Below the pieces are notes generated by a model. It had not been told where the DNA came from. It worked only from the letters and a program-made list of their open reading frames with translations, and ran no database searches. A DNA stretch of 64,000 nt from Tropicimonas sp. IMCC6043. GTDB taxonomy: Bacteria > Pseudomonadota > Alphaproteobacteria > Rhodobacterales > Rhodobacteraceae. Position numbers and translations under genes: made by a program. Of the stretch, positions 24,192-33,933 are shown piece after piece. The stretch lies in the NCBI RefSeq assembly GCF_004146235.1, contig NZ_SELO01000001.1, forward strand, positions 372,001 through 436,000, given 5' to 3'. Within the stretch, counting starts at the first letter, position 1; each line of letters starts with the position of its first letter.

Positions 24192-25141
24192 GCTTTCGCC
24201 TTGACCGCCTGGCGGTGCAACTCGACTGGAACCTTCTTCGTACCTTCATGGTGATCGTGCAGGAGCGCTCGATCACCGGCGCGGCGGCACGGCTCAACGT
24301 CACGCAGCCATCGGTCTCCGCCGCGCTCCGGCGTCTCGAGGAACGGCTCGAGCTCAGGCTGGTCGAACGCGGCTCGGGGCAGACCTTCGTGGTGACCCGC
24401 GCAGGCGAGGCGGTCTATCGCGAGGCGCTGGAGATCTATGGCGGCGTCGTCCGGCTCAACAATATCGACGCGAGCGACGGCCTCCAGCTCTCCGGCAATG
24501 TCGTGATCCACCGCTCCAGCCATCTCGAAATGGACCGGATCATGACCGTGCTGGCCGAGTTCCGCAATCAGCACCCGGGCGTCACGTTCTCCCTCCGATC
24601 GGTCCCCTGCGCGGAGGTGACCCAGGCGCTCCTGCACCGGGTTTCGTCGCTGGGGCTCTGCACCCGCATCGACCCGACGATCCAGCGTCTGAAGGCCCTC
24701 CCGCTCACGCCACAGGAGTTCGGCGTCTTCTGCGGCCCCGAACATCCGCTCTATCGCCAGCAGGTGGCAGACCCCGCCCTCCTCGCGGACTCCGACGTCG
24801 TCGGCTTCGAGGAAGACCAGATGGCCGGAGCCTTGTCCGCCGTGGCACGGTTCCGGATGCAGAACGGGATCGGGGCGCGCTTCATCGCCGCGGCGACCGG
24901 GATCGTGGATCTCGTGGAACTCATCGAGAGCGGCACGGCCATCGGCTGCATGTCGCGCGGCCACGCGGCGCGCTACGGCTACCGTCTCTGGCAGATCCCG
25001 CTCGATGTCCCGCCGCCCGTGGTCGAGGTGTATTCGCTTGTAGACGGCGAACGCCTGATGACGCCGCTCGAGGTCGCCCTGCTGGAGACCCTTGAGGCGG
25101 AAGGGCTCGCGCAAATGCCCCGCCCCAGATCCGACGTCTGA
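24188..25141 (+). CDS. LysR-family transcriptional regulator
   Basis: A 317-residue LysR regulator. The N-terminal helix-turn-helix (about residues 14-73) has NLLRTFMVIVQERSITGAAARL and QPSVSAALRRLEERL. The effector domain begins at about residue 95. It is the last gene of the dpp operon, coupled by ATGA to dppF, and probably senses the imported compound and controls the divergent region at 18225-18625. That target is inferred from position; the imperfect ATT-GGC/GCCAAT repeat there is consistent. Confidence 0.9.
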   Translation: MSFRLDRLAVQLDWNLLRTFMVIVQERSITGAAARLNVTQPSVSAALRRLEERLELRLVERGSGQTFVVTRAGEAVYREALEIYGGVVRLNNIDASDGLQLSGNVVIHRSSHLEMDRIMTVLAEFRNQHPGVTFSLRSVPCAEVTQALLHRVSSLGLCTRIDPTIQRLKALPLTPQEFGVFCGPEHPLYRQQVADPALLADSDVVGFEEDQMAGALSAVARFRMQNGIGARFIAAATGIVDLVELIESGTAIGCMSRGHAARYGYRLWQIPLDVPPPVVEVYSLVDGERLMTPLEVALLETLEAEGLAQMPRPRSDV

Positions 25142-25222
25142 CATCAAGTTGAAGCTGAGGGGAAATCGCGGCGCGGCGATCAGCGGCCACTCGAACTCGC
25201 CGGATGCATCCCGGCCGGGCCG

Positions 25223-27238
25223 CTATTTCTTGTCGGTCTCTCCGGATGTGTCCGTGCCCTTGGACAGCGGTTCGCTTTCCTCCAGCGGCGGCGCCGCCGC
25301 CGAGAGCGGCTCGCCTCCGGCGTCCTCGAGTTCCTCCGCCGTCACGTTGAAATCCGGAGAGCCGGGCGGCGGGTAGCTCAGTTTCCCGTCCAGCTGACGC
25401 TGACGGTCTCCCGGGAGATTCGGAAACGGCAATTCCTGTTTCCGCCGCCAGGCCGAAACCTCCCGCTTGACGTCGCGAGACCGGTCGGCGTCGAGCCCAT
25501 CGTCCCTGCCCAGATAGAGAGTATGCGACGGGAAGGCGAACCCCGTGCCGGACAGCTCGACGATCGACATGATCCTGAACTGGACATCCTCCTTAATCGC
25601 AAAGAAGTCGTTCCATTCGCGGGTCACGGCATAGACCCGGATATCGATATCGAGCGAGGACGCGCCGAAATTCGAAAACCTGACGCGCACTGTGTCGCTG
25701 TCGATCCGCGGATGACCGATGAGCATCTCGCGCAGCTTCGCCACCACGTATCGCAGCTGATCTTCGTCGGTCTCTTAGCGCAGCCCGATCGTCTGGCTGA
25801 TCAGCATGCGGTCGCATTGCGCCCAGTTGACGATCTGCATGTCTGCGAACTGGGCGTTGGGCACCGTGATCATCGTCCGGTCCTTGGCCCGGACCTGGGT
25901 AGATCGGATGCCGATGCTCTCGACCGTCCCGCTCCGGTCGCCAAAGGTGCAGAAATCTCCGACGCGGATCGGCCGGTCGAGGTAGAGAATGAACCCGCCG
26001 ATCAGATTCTCCAGGGTCGGCCGGATCGCGAGGGCGATGGCAAGCCCGCCGATTCCGAGGCCGGCCAGCAGGCTGAACACCGGCAGGCCGATATCTTGCG
26101 CGCCATAGGCAACGATCACGATGCCGCCCACTATGCCGATGATCCGGGCGATCAGCCTCAGCATGTGGGCGTCGAAATTTTGCTCGGGCAGTGCGCTTCT
26201 GGAAATTGCCGTCTCGAAGATAGCCAGCAACAGGACCCAGAAGGTCCAGGCGAGTGCCAGATAGATCACCGCGGTCAGGCCGGCATACGTAACCGCCGCG
26301 AACGTTCCGGCGACGATGATCTGGCCGGAGAGGAAATAGCGCAGGCCGAGGCCGGCGAGGAGCACGGCCAGCGGGCTCAGCAGAAGGCGCCAGCGCTCGC
26401 CGACCCGACCGCCCCAGTCGGGATGCGTTGTCGCGCGGTTCCAGGCAAGAAGGATGAGCACCGATATCGCCGTCAGGAGGACAGACGCGACGATCTTCCA
26501 GATCGGTGTGCCGAGGACCGGGCGCTTGAGCTTTTCCGGCACCGCATCGGCCAGTGCGACCGGAACCATCGGCCCGGTGAACTGGCGGATCTCCGACCCC
26601 CACGAGCGAACTGGTCCGGGGGTATGAAGCGGAAGGTTTTCGACCGTCCTGTAGAATTGCGGGGCCGAATTCACCGTGTGTTGGCTGAACAGGAACTCGC
26701 CCTGCCGGGGCCCGTCCGCGATCCGGACGATGCGGAAGGGCGTGTCCGGCACGGCATAGGCGGCGGGGCTTCCGGGTTTGAAGGCCGTGGCATCCGGCAC
26801 CGTGTCGAGCGCCGGCAGCGGGACACGGTTGAAGATGTCGAGAAGATAGGTCGCGGTCTCCGCCCCGACCTCGCGGCGCGTCGCCTCGGGAACCTGGGAC
26901 AGGTCGATCAGCGAGAGCCACTGGTCCAGAACCAGCGCGATCCGGTCCGCGCTCTGGCGGTCATGCGCCGTCTTGTAGGCGGTCATCGCAGCTTCGAACT
27001 CGGCGCTCAGCCGCTGGAAGCTTGCGATCACGCCCCTAGGACTGCTCGTCTCCAAACCATATTGCGGGCCAACCACCGCGCCGGCCGACGCCTGTCCCGG
27101 ATCGGCGCCAGCCTCCGAAGGCGCCTCCTGAGCCACGGCGATTGCCGACATGAGCAACAGGGCCGCGAGTCTCATCGTCGCGGCCGAGGCGGCGCTGAGC
27201 AGGCACCTTGTCCATCCGAAATGTGAAGAAGCGCGCAT
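25223..27238 (-). pseudogene. MscS-family mechanosensitive channel, interrupted by an in-frame TAA
   Basis: A 671-codon gene for a large MscS-type channel: signal-like N-terminus, ~210-residue periplasmic region, several membrane segments, then the pore helix and MscS beta domain (LAIALAIRPTLENLIGG, split here; RPIRVGDFCTFGDRSGTVESIG). Codon 488 is TAA (25775-25777). Reading through gives LISQTIGLR-stop-ETDEDQLRYVV and a normal C-terminal domain that ends at 25223 with an acidic tail. Both halves are in the same frame. Homologues usually have Tyr at that place (LRYET), so a single-base change explains it. The first 487 residues keep the pore but lose the cytoplasmic vestibule. ATG 27238 is used; an ATG at 27175 begins a better signal peptide. 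Confidence 0.85.
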
Positions 27239-27240
27239 TT

Positions 27241-27534
27241 TCAATATCCGTTCGGATCGACAGTTTCGAAGGAAAGGGTGCGCCGCAAGCTGAAATTGCC
27301 GCGGCTGCGGCTCCCGACCGCCAATGAGCGGAAGGTTCGCTGACCGCTCGCGCCGGGTTCGAACCGCGCGAAGCGCGTTGCGAAGAGCTTCGAGAGTCCG
27401 GCCATGTACCAGCCGTGCACCGTGATCAGAAGCACCAGAACAAGCAGGCCGAAATCTTCCAGGCCCGACACCACGGTCGTTCCAACCGCGGTCAGGACGG
27501 GATCGACCGTGTCTTTCACAACGCTTTCATCCAT
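27241..27534 (-). CDS. Small membrane protein upstream of the MscS gene
   Basis: A 97-residue protein with one strong hydrophobic segment at about residues 26-46 (FGLLVLVLLITVHGWYMAGL) and a basic, Arg-rich C-terminal tail. I recognise no named family. It ends two bases before the MscS ATG and is probably co-transcribed with it. The composition is a little less GC-biased than the region. An accessory role for the channel is only a guess from position. Confidence 0.45.
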   Translation of the reverse strand: MDESVVKDTVDPVLTAVGTTVVSGLEDFGLLVLVLLITVHGWYMAGLSKLFATRFARFEPGASGQRTFRSLAVGSRSRGNFSLRRTLSFETVDPNGY

Positions 27535-27699
27535 TGCGGAAATCCCTTTCCCAGAGGGAAAGCTGAACTGACCAGCGAGCGGATCGGGCGGTCTCCCGCC
27601 TCAGTCGGCACCGTTCGATTTCCCCGGTCCGGAATGACGTCAGGAGACGATGCGCCGGAAGACGGCAGGCCGCCGGGTCGGCGGGAGAGTCGGACACCA

Positions 27700-28080
27700 C
27701 TATGGCCGGCGCCGCGCACTTGCCATCAGAGAACGGCGCGCCGGAACTCCGGCGACGGACAGTGGCGTCAGGGGCATGCCGATGATGTCGATGAAGACCG
27801 GCACGCTTTCCACCAGCACCGGCATTTCGCCGTCGATGATCGTTACGGTGTTGTGCAGACCGCCGCTCTCGAGGGCCGAATTCTGCGGCACGACGACCGT
27901 CTGGCGCAGAGTACCCGTATCGAGAACCGAGATGTCAGCGTTGGGCGGATCGGTGAGGAAGCTATCCTCGCATTCGCTCCAGAATGGCGCGAAAGAATCC
28001 CTGGTCATGTTGCCGTGGATCCGCTCCAGCCGATCGGAGAGGAACAGCGTGGTCAGGCTGACGTCATGCAGGGTTCGGAC
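27700..28080 (-). pseudogene. Unidentified reading frame, possible gene remnant
   Basis: The frame is open from 28132 to 27700; the first ATG is at 28008 (102 residues), but the coding-like sequence continues upstream without a start (VRTLHDVSLTTLFLSDRLER). One stretch, NTVTIIDGEMPVLVESVPVFI, resembles the TVVEIVNDDMPFLVDSV block near the N-terminus of the large NAD-specific glutamate dehydrogenase. The rest of that ~1,600-residue enzyme is absent. It could be a decayed fragment or an unrelated small gene. Confidence 0.3.
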
Positions 28081-28097
28081 GGCCGCGCTTGCGGCCG
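28080..28097 (-). terminator. Hairpin after the sugar-binding protein gene
   Basis: On the plus strand CGGCCGC (28080-28086), loop GCTT, GCGGCCG (28091-28097) form a perfect seven-pair stem 12 bases after the end of the rbsB-like gene, which is read leftwards. It is probably the operon's terminator, though no U-run follows. The stretch 27535-28109 otherwise holds only the remnant frame described above. Confidence 0.5.
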
Positions 28098-28109
28098 CCC
28101 GACGCCGGA

Positions 28110-29051
28110 TCAGCGGGCCGCTGTCCAGCCGTTATAGGTGTCCAGATTCTCGGCCGTGATCAGCTCCGGATCGAGAAGAACCGTGCTCGGATCGGGCGTT
28201 TCGCCATTGAGAACCTGGTTGGCCATATCAAGCGCCATCCCGGCCATGACATACGGGTCCTGGCTGGCCGACGCCTTGATCAGCGAGCCGTCGGTGGCGA
28301 GCGCAACCTCGATATCGGGGGCACCGTCAACCGCGGTGATGATGAAGCCGTCCCGTTTCAGTTGCTTGGCGGCCAGCTCGGCGCCGATGCCCGTCGGATC
28401 GTTGATCGCAAACACGGCGTCGATATCGTCGAAGCGGGTCAGCAGACCCTGCATCACGTCCAGACCGCCATCGCGCGAGCCCTGACCGTTCTGGTCGTCG
28501 GAGAGGATGGTGATGCCAGGATTCGCCGAGAAGACTTCCTTGCAGCCTTCGACGCGGTCGATGATCGAGGACGAGGCCGGGCCGTTGATGATGATGACGT
28601 TGCCTTCGCCGCCGATGTTGTCGACGATGTACTGGCAGGCCTTGCGACCGGCCGCGACGTTGTCGGTCATCACCGTGACGTCGGCGCCGGGGGCGGACAC
28701 GTCGAAGGCGGAGACGACGATGCCGGCATTCTTGGCGCGCATCACGGCCGGCGCGATGGCCTTGGCGTCCACGGCGTTCAGCATGATGACATCGACGCCG
28801 GCGGCGATGAAGTTGTCAATCTGGTTGACCTGCTTGTTCAGGTCATAGTCGGCAGAGACCGAGATCACTTCCACGTCCGGATTGATCTTCCGGGCCGCGT
28901 CCTCGATGCCGTTGATCGTGGCGACGAAGAACGGGTTGCCGAGCAGGCCGACCGAAATGCCGATGCTGTTGAGCTTCTCCTCGGCCTGGGCACTGGACGT
29001 GATCGCCAGTGCCGCAACCGAGCCAAGAAGGAGTTTACTGATTGTACGCAT
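28110..29051 (-). CDS. rbsB: Sugar ABC transporter substrate-binding protein (RbsB type)
   Basis: A 313-residue periplasmic binding protein. A signal peptide (MRTISKLLLGSVAALAITSS, cleaved after AQA) precedes a peripla_BP_4 fold typical of ribose, xylose and autoinducer-2 binders. Landmarks are LLGNPFFVATINGIEDAA and FAINDPTGIGAELAA. It is last in the deoR-rbsA-rbsC-rbsB order, 54 bases after rbsC. The ligand is unknown; no sugar kinase or isomerase accompanies it. Confidence 0.92.
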   Translation of the reverse strand: MRTISKLLLGSVAALAITSSAQAEEKLNSIGISVGLLGNPFFVATINGIEDAARKINPDVEVISVSADYDLNKQVNQIDNFIAAGVDVIMLNAVDAKAIAPAVMRAKNAGIVVSAFDVSAPGADVTVMTDNVAAGRKACQYIVDNIGGEGNVIIINGPASSSIIDRVEGCKEVFSANPGITILSDDQNGQGSRDGGLDVMQGLLTRFDDIDAVFAINDPTGIGAELAAKQLKRDGFIITAVDGAPDIEVALATDGSLIKASASQDPYVMAGMALDMANQVLNGETPDPSTVLLDPELITAENLDTYNGWTAAR

Positions 29052-29105
29052 GGTTACCTCCCTTATGCGATTTATGGGGTCGTTCCGTGTCGGGGCGGGA
29101 TCGGT

Positions 29106-30086
29106 TCAGGTGTTGGACGTTCCCTTGAGCCGGTAGCGGTCGAGCGTGACCGCGATGATGATCACCAGCCCCTTGATGATGAATTGCCAGATGTCGGACA
29201 CGCCGGTCAGGATCAGTCCGTTCGACAGCACCGCGATGATCAGCGCACCGATCAAGGTGCCCCAGATCGAGCCGACGCCGCCGACAAAGCTGGTGCCGCC
29301 GAGGATGACCGCCGCGATGGCATCGAGCTCGTAGGCCTGTCCGAGCTGCAACCCGTTGGCCGCATAGAGCCGCGCTGCCGACATCACCCCGCCGAGCCCG
29401 GCGCAGAGGCCGGAGAAGGCGTAGACGAAGAGCAGCACCACCCAGACCTTGATGCCGGCGAGCCGGGCAGCCTCGACATTGCCGCCGACCGCGTAAATCC
29501 AGGTCCCGAGGATCGTCCGCTTGAGGATGAACCAGGACAGCAGAACGATGGTGAGCGCGATGATGGCCAGCCATGGCACACCGAACAGCCCGCCATTGCC
29601 GATCGCCTCGAACGGAAGTTCGGGGTTGAAGACGGTGGTGTCGTCCCCCATCAGCCGTGCCACGCCGCGCACCGCCGTCAGGGATCCGAGCGTCACGATG
29701 AAGGGTGGAAGCCCCAACGTCGCGATCAGCCCGCCATTGGCCAGCCCGAAGATCAGCCCCACCAAAAGGCCGATCGTGACGCCCAGAACGCCGCCAAGCG
29801 TATAGGTCGAGAAGATCACCGCAGCCATCGCCGAGGCGGCCAGGATCGAGCCGACCGACAGGTCGATGCCGCCGGTCAGGATCACGAAGGTCATGCCGGC
29901 GGCAAGGACGATATTGATCGAGGCCTGCTGCAGAACGATGGAAAAGTTCACGGTCGACATGAACTTGCCGGTGAGCAGCTCGAAGGCGACCGCCAGGAGG
30001 ATCAGCACCGGCAGCATGCCGAGCGCAAAGAAGCGCGCCCTCAGCCGGTCGCGTCTGGTTGCTGCTGCCGCGGTTGCGTCGCTCAT
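29106..30086 (-). CDS. rbsC: Sugar ABC transporter permease (RbsC type)
   Basis: A 326-residue membrane protein with eight to ten hydrophobic segments. Family landmarks are [19 protein letters not shown] and [19 protein letters not shown]. It is the channel component of the ribose-type transporter. Its start overlaps the rbsA stop by four bases (ATGA). Confidence 0.93.
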   Translation of the reverse strand: MSDATAAAATRRDRLRARFFALGMLPVLILLAVAFELLTGKFMSTVNFSIVLQQASINIVLAAGMTFVILTGGIDLSVGSILAASAMAAVIFSTYTLGGVLGVTIGLLVGLIFGLANGGLIATLGLPPFIVTLGSLTAVRGVARLMGDDTTVFNPELPFEAIGNGGLFGVPWLAIIALTIVLLSWFILKRTILGTWIYAVGGNVEAARLAGIKVWVVLLFVYAFSGLCAGLGGVMSAARLYAANGLQLGQAYELDAIAAVILGGTSFVGGVGSIWGTLIGALIIAVLSNGLILTGVSDIWQFIIKGLVIIIAVTLDRYRLKGTSNT

Positions 30087-31690
30087 GCTGACGGTCCTTC
30101 GATTGTCGGTTGAATGTTGGAATCGCCCTGCGGGTCGGTCGCCTGCCCCGCGACACTCTTGGAATGGGTGGCGAAGGCCATGATGGCCTCCTGCGTGATC
30201 GGTCGGTCCCGGGTGCGGGCGATCGTGCCGACGATCTGCCCGTCGCGCATGACCAGCACGCGGTCCGCCATGCCGACGATCTCGGGCAGCTCGCTCGAAA
30301 TCATCACGACCGCCAGGCCCTGCCGGGCCAGGCCGTCGATCAGACGGTAGATCTCCGACTTCGCCCCGACATCGACGCCGCGGGTCGGTTCATCGAGCAG
30401 AAGCACCCGTGGCTTCAGTTCCAGCAGGCGTCCCAGCAGAACCTTCTGCTGGTTCCCGCCGGACAAGGCGCCGACCTTTAGCGTGGCAGAGGGCGTGCGG
30501 ATGTCGAGCGCCTTCACCGCAGCCTTTGCCCGGTTCAACGTCGCGCCGAGATCCCGGACGCCGCCTCGGCCGGCATCCTGGTCCAGCACGCAGATGCCGA
30601 TATTGTCCGCGATGGACATCTCAAGGAACAGTCCGAGGATCTTTCGGTCCTCGGTGAGATAGACAATCCCGTTCTCGAGACCCTCGCGCGGGGATTTCGG
30701 CGTGACCTCCGTGTCGCCGATGAAGACCTTGCCCGTTTGTGACGGGTCGGCGCCGTAGATCAGGCGGGCAAGCTCGGTCCGCCCGGATCCGACGAGCCCG
30801 GCAATTCCCAGAACCTCGCCTTCATGCACCTCGAAACTGCAGCCGTGGACATGTTTGCGATCGGCCATGTTCTCGACCCGCAGCACCACCTTCCGGTTCG
30901 GGTCCGGCTCCGAGTGATCCTTCGCGTAGAAGCTCGAGATGTCCCGCCCGACCATCATCTTCAGCAGCCGCGCCTCGTCGATCTCGTCATGCTCGAGCGT
31001 CCCGATATAGGTTCCGTCCCGCAGCACGGAGCAGCGGTCCGCCAGGGCGTAGACCTCGTTCATGCGGTGCGAGATGTAGAGGATGGCGATGCCGTCGGCC
31101 TTCAGCCCGGCGATCACGTCGAAGAGCTTGCTCACCTCGTGGTTCGACAGCGAGGTCGTCGGCTCGTCCATCACGATGATCCGCGAGTCGCCCGCCATCG
31201 CGCGGGCGATCTCGACAAGCTGGCGCTCACCCAGCGACAGGCGCGACACGATGGTGTCGGGGGCGAAATCCACGCCCAGCCGGTCTAGGACGACCTTTGT
31301 CCGGCGCAGGGTCTCCTGCCGGTCGACCCGCCAGCCGCGGGAGATCTCTTCGCCCAGGAACAGGTTTTCTGCGACGGTCAGGTTGGGCGCCAGCGACAGT
31401 TCCTGATAGATCACCGCGACCCCGCGCGCCCGCGCCTCCTTGGGGTTTCCCGGCGGCAGCGGGGTGCCCTCGACCAGCACATGCCCGCCATGGTCCGGAG
31501 AATAGGCGCCCGAGAGGATCTTCATCAGCGTCGACTTGCCGGCGCCGTTCTCGCCCATCAGGGCGTGCACCTCGCCGGCATAGGCAACCATCGAAACGTC
31601 CCGCAGGGCGCGGACGGACCCGAAAGTCTTGCTGATGTCGCGCATTTCCAGTGCGGGGGCGGTGTTTGCAGGAGACGCTCCGTCAGCCAT
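30083..31690 (-). CDS. rbsA: Sugar ABC transporter ATP-binding protein, double ATPase (RbsA type)
   Basis: A 535-residue protein with two ATPase domains. The first is canonical: Walker [10 protein letters not shown], signature LSLGERQ, Walker [12 protein letters not shown]. The second has the usual degenerate Walker A (GLVGSGRTE), signature LSGGNQQK and Walker [12 protein letters not shown]. This is normal for RbsA/MglA proteins. I chose the ATG at 31690 because GGGAGGG lies six bases upstream; two earlier ATGs lack that spacing. It overlaps the end of the DeoR gene by eight bases. Confidence 0.93.
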   Translation of the reverse strand: MADGASPANTAPALEMRDISKTFGSVRALRDVSMVAYAGEVHALMGENGAGKSTLMKILSGAYSPDHGGHVLVEGTPLPPGNPKEARARGVAVIYQELSLAPNLTVAENLFLGEEISRGWRVDRQETLRRTKVVLDRLGVDFAPDTIVSRLSLGERQLVEIARAMAGDSRIIVMDEPTTSLSNHEVSKLFDVIAGLKADGIAILYISHRMNEVYALADRCSVLRDGTYIGTLEHDEIDEARLLKMMVGRDISSFYAKDHSEPDPNRKVVLRVENMADRKHVHGCSFEVHEGEVLGIAGLVGSGRTELARLIYGADPSQTGKVFIGDTEVTPKSPREGLENGIVYLTEDRKILGLFLEMSIADNIGICVLDQDAGRGGVRDLGATLNRAKAAVKALDIRTPSATLKVGALSGGNQQKVLLGRLLELKPRVLLLDEPTRGVDVGAKSEIYRLIDGLARQGLAVVMISSELPEIVGMADRVLVMRDGQIVGTIARTRDRPITQEAIMAFATHSKSVAGQATDPQGDSNIQPTIEGPSA

Positions 31691-32468
31691 GCGCATCCCT
31701 CCCCGTTTCGGCAACGATGACATCCACGCCCGCATCCTCCAGCATTTTTGCGTCCCGGTCCGCCAGCCCGTCGTCAGTGATCAGGCGATCGACCTTGTCG
31801 AAGGTCAGCGCGACCTTCGGATGCAGATCCTCGAACTTGTGACTGTCGACCAGAACGATCACTTCGGTCGCGACGGCCGCCATCTCGCGCGTGTGCTGCA
31901 CCAGAAGCGGGTTGGCCTCCAGCAATCCCCGTTCGCTGACCCGAAGGGCCCCGACAAAGAACTGCGATGCGAAGAGGTTGCGCTGCCGAACCTGCGGATC
32001 GAACAGGATCCCGGGTTCACGATGCAGGTCTCCGCCTCCCACCGTGAGCTGGCAGGTCCCGTTTTCCGACAGATAGGCCGCCAGCGGCATCGAGTTGGTC
32101 AGGATCCGGATGTTGCGCCTGGCGACATGCCGGCCGAAGTGGAAACAGGTCGAGCCGCCATGCACGAGGATGATGCTTCCATCCCGGACCAGCTTGCCCG
32201 CTTCCCTGGAAATGGCAGTCTTTTCCGCAACATGGAGGTCGAGATTCTCGACGAAGGGCCGCGCGACGGCGCGTTGATACATCCCGGAATTCCCGAGGCG
32301 TGCGATGCCGCCATGGACCTTCTTGATCGATCCCTTCGCGTGGAGCTTGTCGATCTCCCGCCGGATGGTGGCAGCCGAAACCCCCATCTCCGCCTGCAGC
32401 TCGCGAACCGTCAGAAAGGGCCGCTGCGCCAGCAAGTTCAGAATGCCTTCTTGTCGATGCAGATCCAT
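31683..32468 (-). CDS. DeoR-family transcriptional regulator
   Basis: A 261-residue DeoR/GlpR repressor. The N-terminal helix-turn-helix is at residues 5-55 ([21 protein letters not shown]). The sugar-phosphate-sensing domain has the family landmarks [14 protein letters not shown] and VLVDSHKF. The ATG at 32468 is preceded by GAGG. It is the first gene of the sugar ABC operon and most likely represses it, responding to a sugar phosphate. Confidence 0.92.
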   Translation of the reverse strand: MDLHRQEGILNLLAQRPFLTVRELQAEMGVSAATIRREIDKLHAKGSIKKVHGGIARLGNSGMYQRAVARPFVENLDLHVAEKTAISREAGKLVRDGSIILVHGGSTCFHFGRHVARRNIRILTNSMPLAAYLSENGTCQLTVGGGDLHREPGILFDPQVRQRNLFASQFFVGALRVSERGLLEANPLLVQHTREMAAVATEVIVLVDSHKFEDLHPKVALTFDKVDRLITDDGLADRDAKMLEDAGVDVIVAETGRDAHG

Positions 32469-32540
32469 CACGACTCGGCCTCTCTCTCGTGCCGGAGGAT
32501 GATGATATTTACTCGGAATGCAATAAAATTCCTCTAATAG

Positions 32541-32581
32541 TGATAATTCTTGCAAATCCTCGAGAGCAAATCCGAGGATTT
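32541..32581 (-). promoter_or_regulatory. Candidate promoter and operator of the deoR-rbsACB operon
   Basis: An inverted repeat AAATCCTCG (32554-32562) / CGAGGATTT (32573-32581) with a ten-base spacer lies in an AT-rich island upstream of deoR. On the minus strand TTGCTC (32569-32564) and TTATCA (32546-32541), 17 bases apart, form a promoter-like pair that the repeat overlaps. GCAAATCC is also directly repeated (32552, 32567). Autoregulation by the DeoR protein fits. The rest of the 414-bp gap (32469-32882) shows no gene. Confidence 0.5.
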
Positions 32582-32882
32582 AAGAAAATTTCATCACCGG
32601 TAAGCGAAATCTCTCAGATGGGCAACGTGCGAACGCTGTCCGAAAGTCCGCCTCCACGGCCAAGCCGCGACACCGGCAAAAAGAAGCCTGCACGCCGATT
32701 TCCCGGACGAGGGACAGCTTAGTGGCGGTCGGAACGGGACGGCGCTGTGCGGTCCTTGCAAAGCTCGCCCGGCGGGAATTTGGCTCCCCAGGACCTCAAC
32801 GGAAAAACCGGACGCTTTTTGTCATTCGCGACAGGCAGAAATTGGCCCACTCCAGCATCCTTGGCGCGAGCGCCCGCGCCGG

Positions 32883-33506
32883 TCAGACCAATGCCCGGAT
32901 CAGCGGCGTCCACTGTTCCCGCATCGGCCGGTAGGCTGCCTGACCCTTGTCGAAGATCGACAGCCCCTCTTCGGCCAGGTCGCCATAGGCCACGCGCTCG
33001 GTGATCCGTGCCACCGGCGCCTGACCGACCTTTTCAAAAAAGGCATCGAGCCGCGCATTGGCCCGTCCGCGCGCCTTCACCCGGTTGGCCAGAAGCTCGA
33101 TTCCCACCTTGCCCTTGCGGATCCGCTTGATGTCGTGGAGATCCTTGAGGAACCGCTTCGTGCTGTCGGCATCGAAAAAGGACGGCATCACCGGGCAGAT
33201 CACCGCCTTGGCCTCGGCCACGAGCATTTGCGAGTCGTCGTCGTAGAGCGCACCGGGCGCGTCGATCACGACCCAGTCGACGCCCTTGGGCACGTCACCC
33301 AGCGAGCGGTGCGACGACCAGTCGAGATGCAGGATCCGCGTCGCCTGTCGCGGTCGACGCTTTAGCCAGCGGGTGGTCGACTTCTGAAGGTCCGCATCCG
33401 CCAACGCCACTTTCCAACCGCCCTCGGCCAGCGCCGCCGCCAGCGTGATCGCGGTGGTGGTCTTGCCGCAACCGCCCTTCCGGTTGGCGATCAATACTGT
33501 CTTCAT
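32883..33506 (-). CDS. ParA-family ATPase, no ParB partner nearby
   Basis: A 207-residue ParA/MinD-type ATPase. The deviant Walker A is NRKGGCGKTTT (residues 8-18), switch I is near LADADLQKSTT, and Walker B is WVVIDAPGALYDD. It is short and lacks an N-terminal DNA-binding domain, like the small orphan ParA proteins that position chromosomal or cytoplasmic cargo. No parB or parS cluster is next to it. The start at 33506 is set by the motif; the frame is open far upstream but does not look coding there. Confidence 0.85.
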   Translation of the reverse strand: MKTVLIANRKGGCGKTTTAITLAAALAEGGWKVALADADLQKSTTRWLKRRPRQATRILHLDWSSHRSLGDVPKGVDWVVIDAPGALYDDDSQMLVAEAKAVICPVMPSFFDADSTKRFLKDLHDIKRIRKGKVGIELLANRVKARGRANARLDAFFEKVGQAPVARITERVAYGDLAEEGLSIFDKGQAAYRPMREQWTPLIRALV

Positions 33507-33933
33507 CTGCCCGTCACCTCTTCGATCCTGTCCCTTCGCCGCGGAAACCTGCGGGGAGTCCCGCGCCGCGCGCGTCTCGGGCACCTCGCCGGGCGACCCG
33601 GAAAACGCCCGCGCCTCCACCGCGATCCGGACGGTCACTTGCCTGACCCTGCACTTCGTCCTGATCCCATGCGGGAGCGGCTTCAACCCGTGGAATTTCC
33701 AGACGCATCCAGTATGCAACCTCTTATGGTTGTCGCAACCGTCGCGACCGTTCTCCTTCCCCGGCGGTAACTGTCGCGATACGCGAACGCGCCACGGCAT
33801 GACCGCGCAGTTGTCGGGACTGCGCCCGCACGCCGCCACGTTTCTGCCGCGCAGGATGGCTACGCCTGCAACCTGAATCAAGGCGCCGAGTCCGTCCGGA
33901 CGGTCTGTGGCCTGCGCAAATCCGAGTGTCCCG
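33507..33933. other. 427-bp gap with a candidate parA promoter
   Basis: On the minus strand TTGCGA (33738-33733) and CATACT (33716-33711), 16 bases apart, could be the parA promoter. GGTTG-TCG-CAACC (33728-33740) is a small hairpin at the same place. A 64-codon minus-strand frame (33514-33708) ends just before parA; it has a poor ribosome site and low-complexity content, so I do not call it a gene. Nothing else is evident. Confidence 0.35.

Noticed and set aside
25142-25222. AGCGGCC/GGCCGCT pairing between lysR and the MscS gene as a terminator
   Set aside because: The loop would be about 29 bases and the second arm runs into the MscS stop codon; too weak to call.
27355-27377. A T-arm-like GGTTCGAACC sequence that suggested a tRNA
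   Set aside because: No acceptor stem, anticodon arm or D-arm can be built around it; it lies inside the small membrane protein gene.
28089-30113. A 674-codon plus-strand open frame opposite rbsB and rbsC
   Set aside because: Its composition is that of an antisense shadow; the minus-strand transporter genes are unambiguous.
33514-33708. A 64-codon frame ending just before parA
   Set aside because: Poor ribosome site, low-complexity Arg/Gly/Ala product, probably the parA leader.
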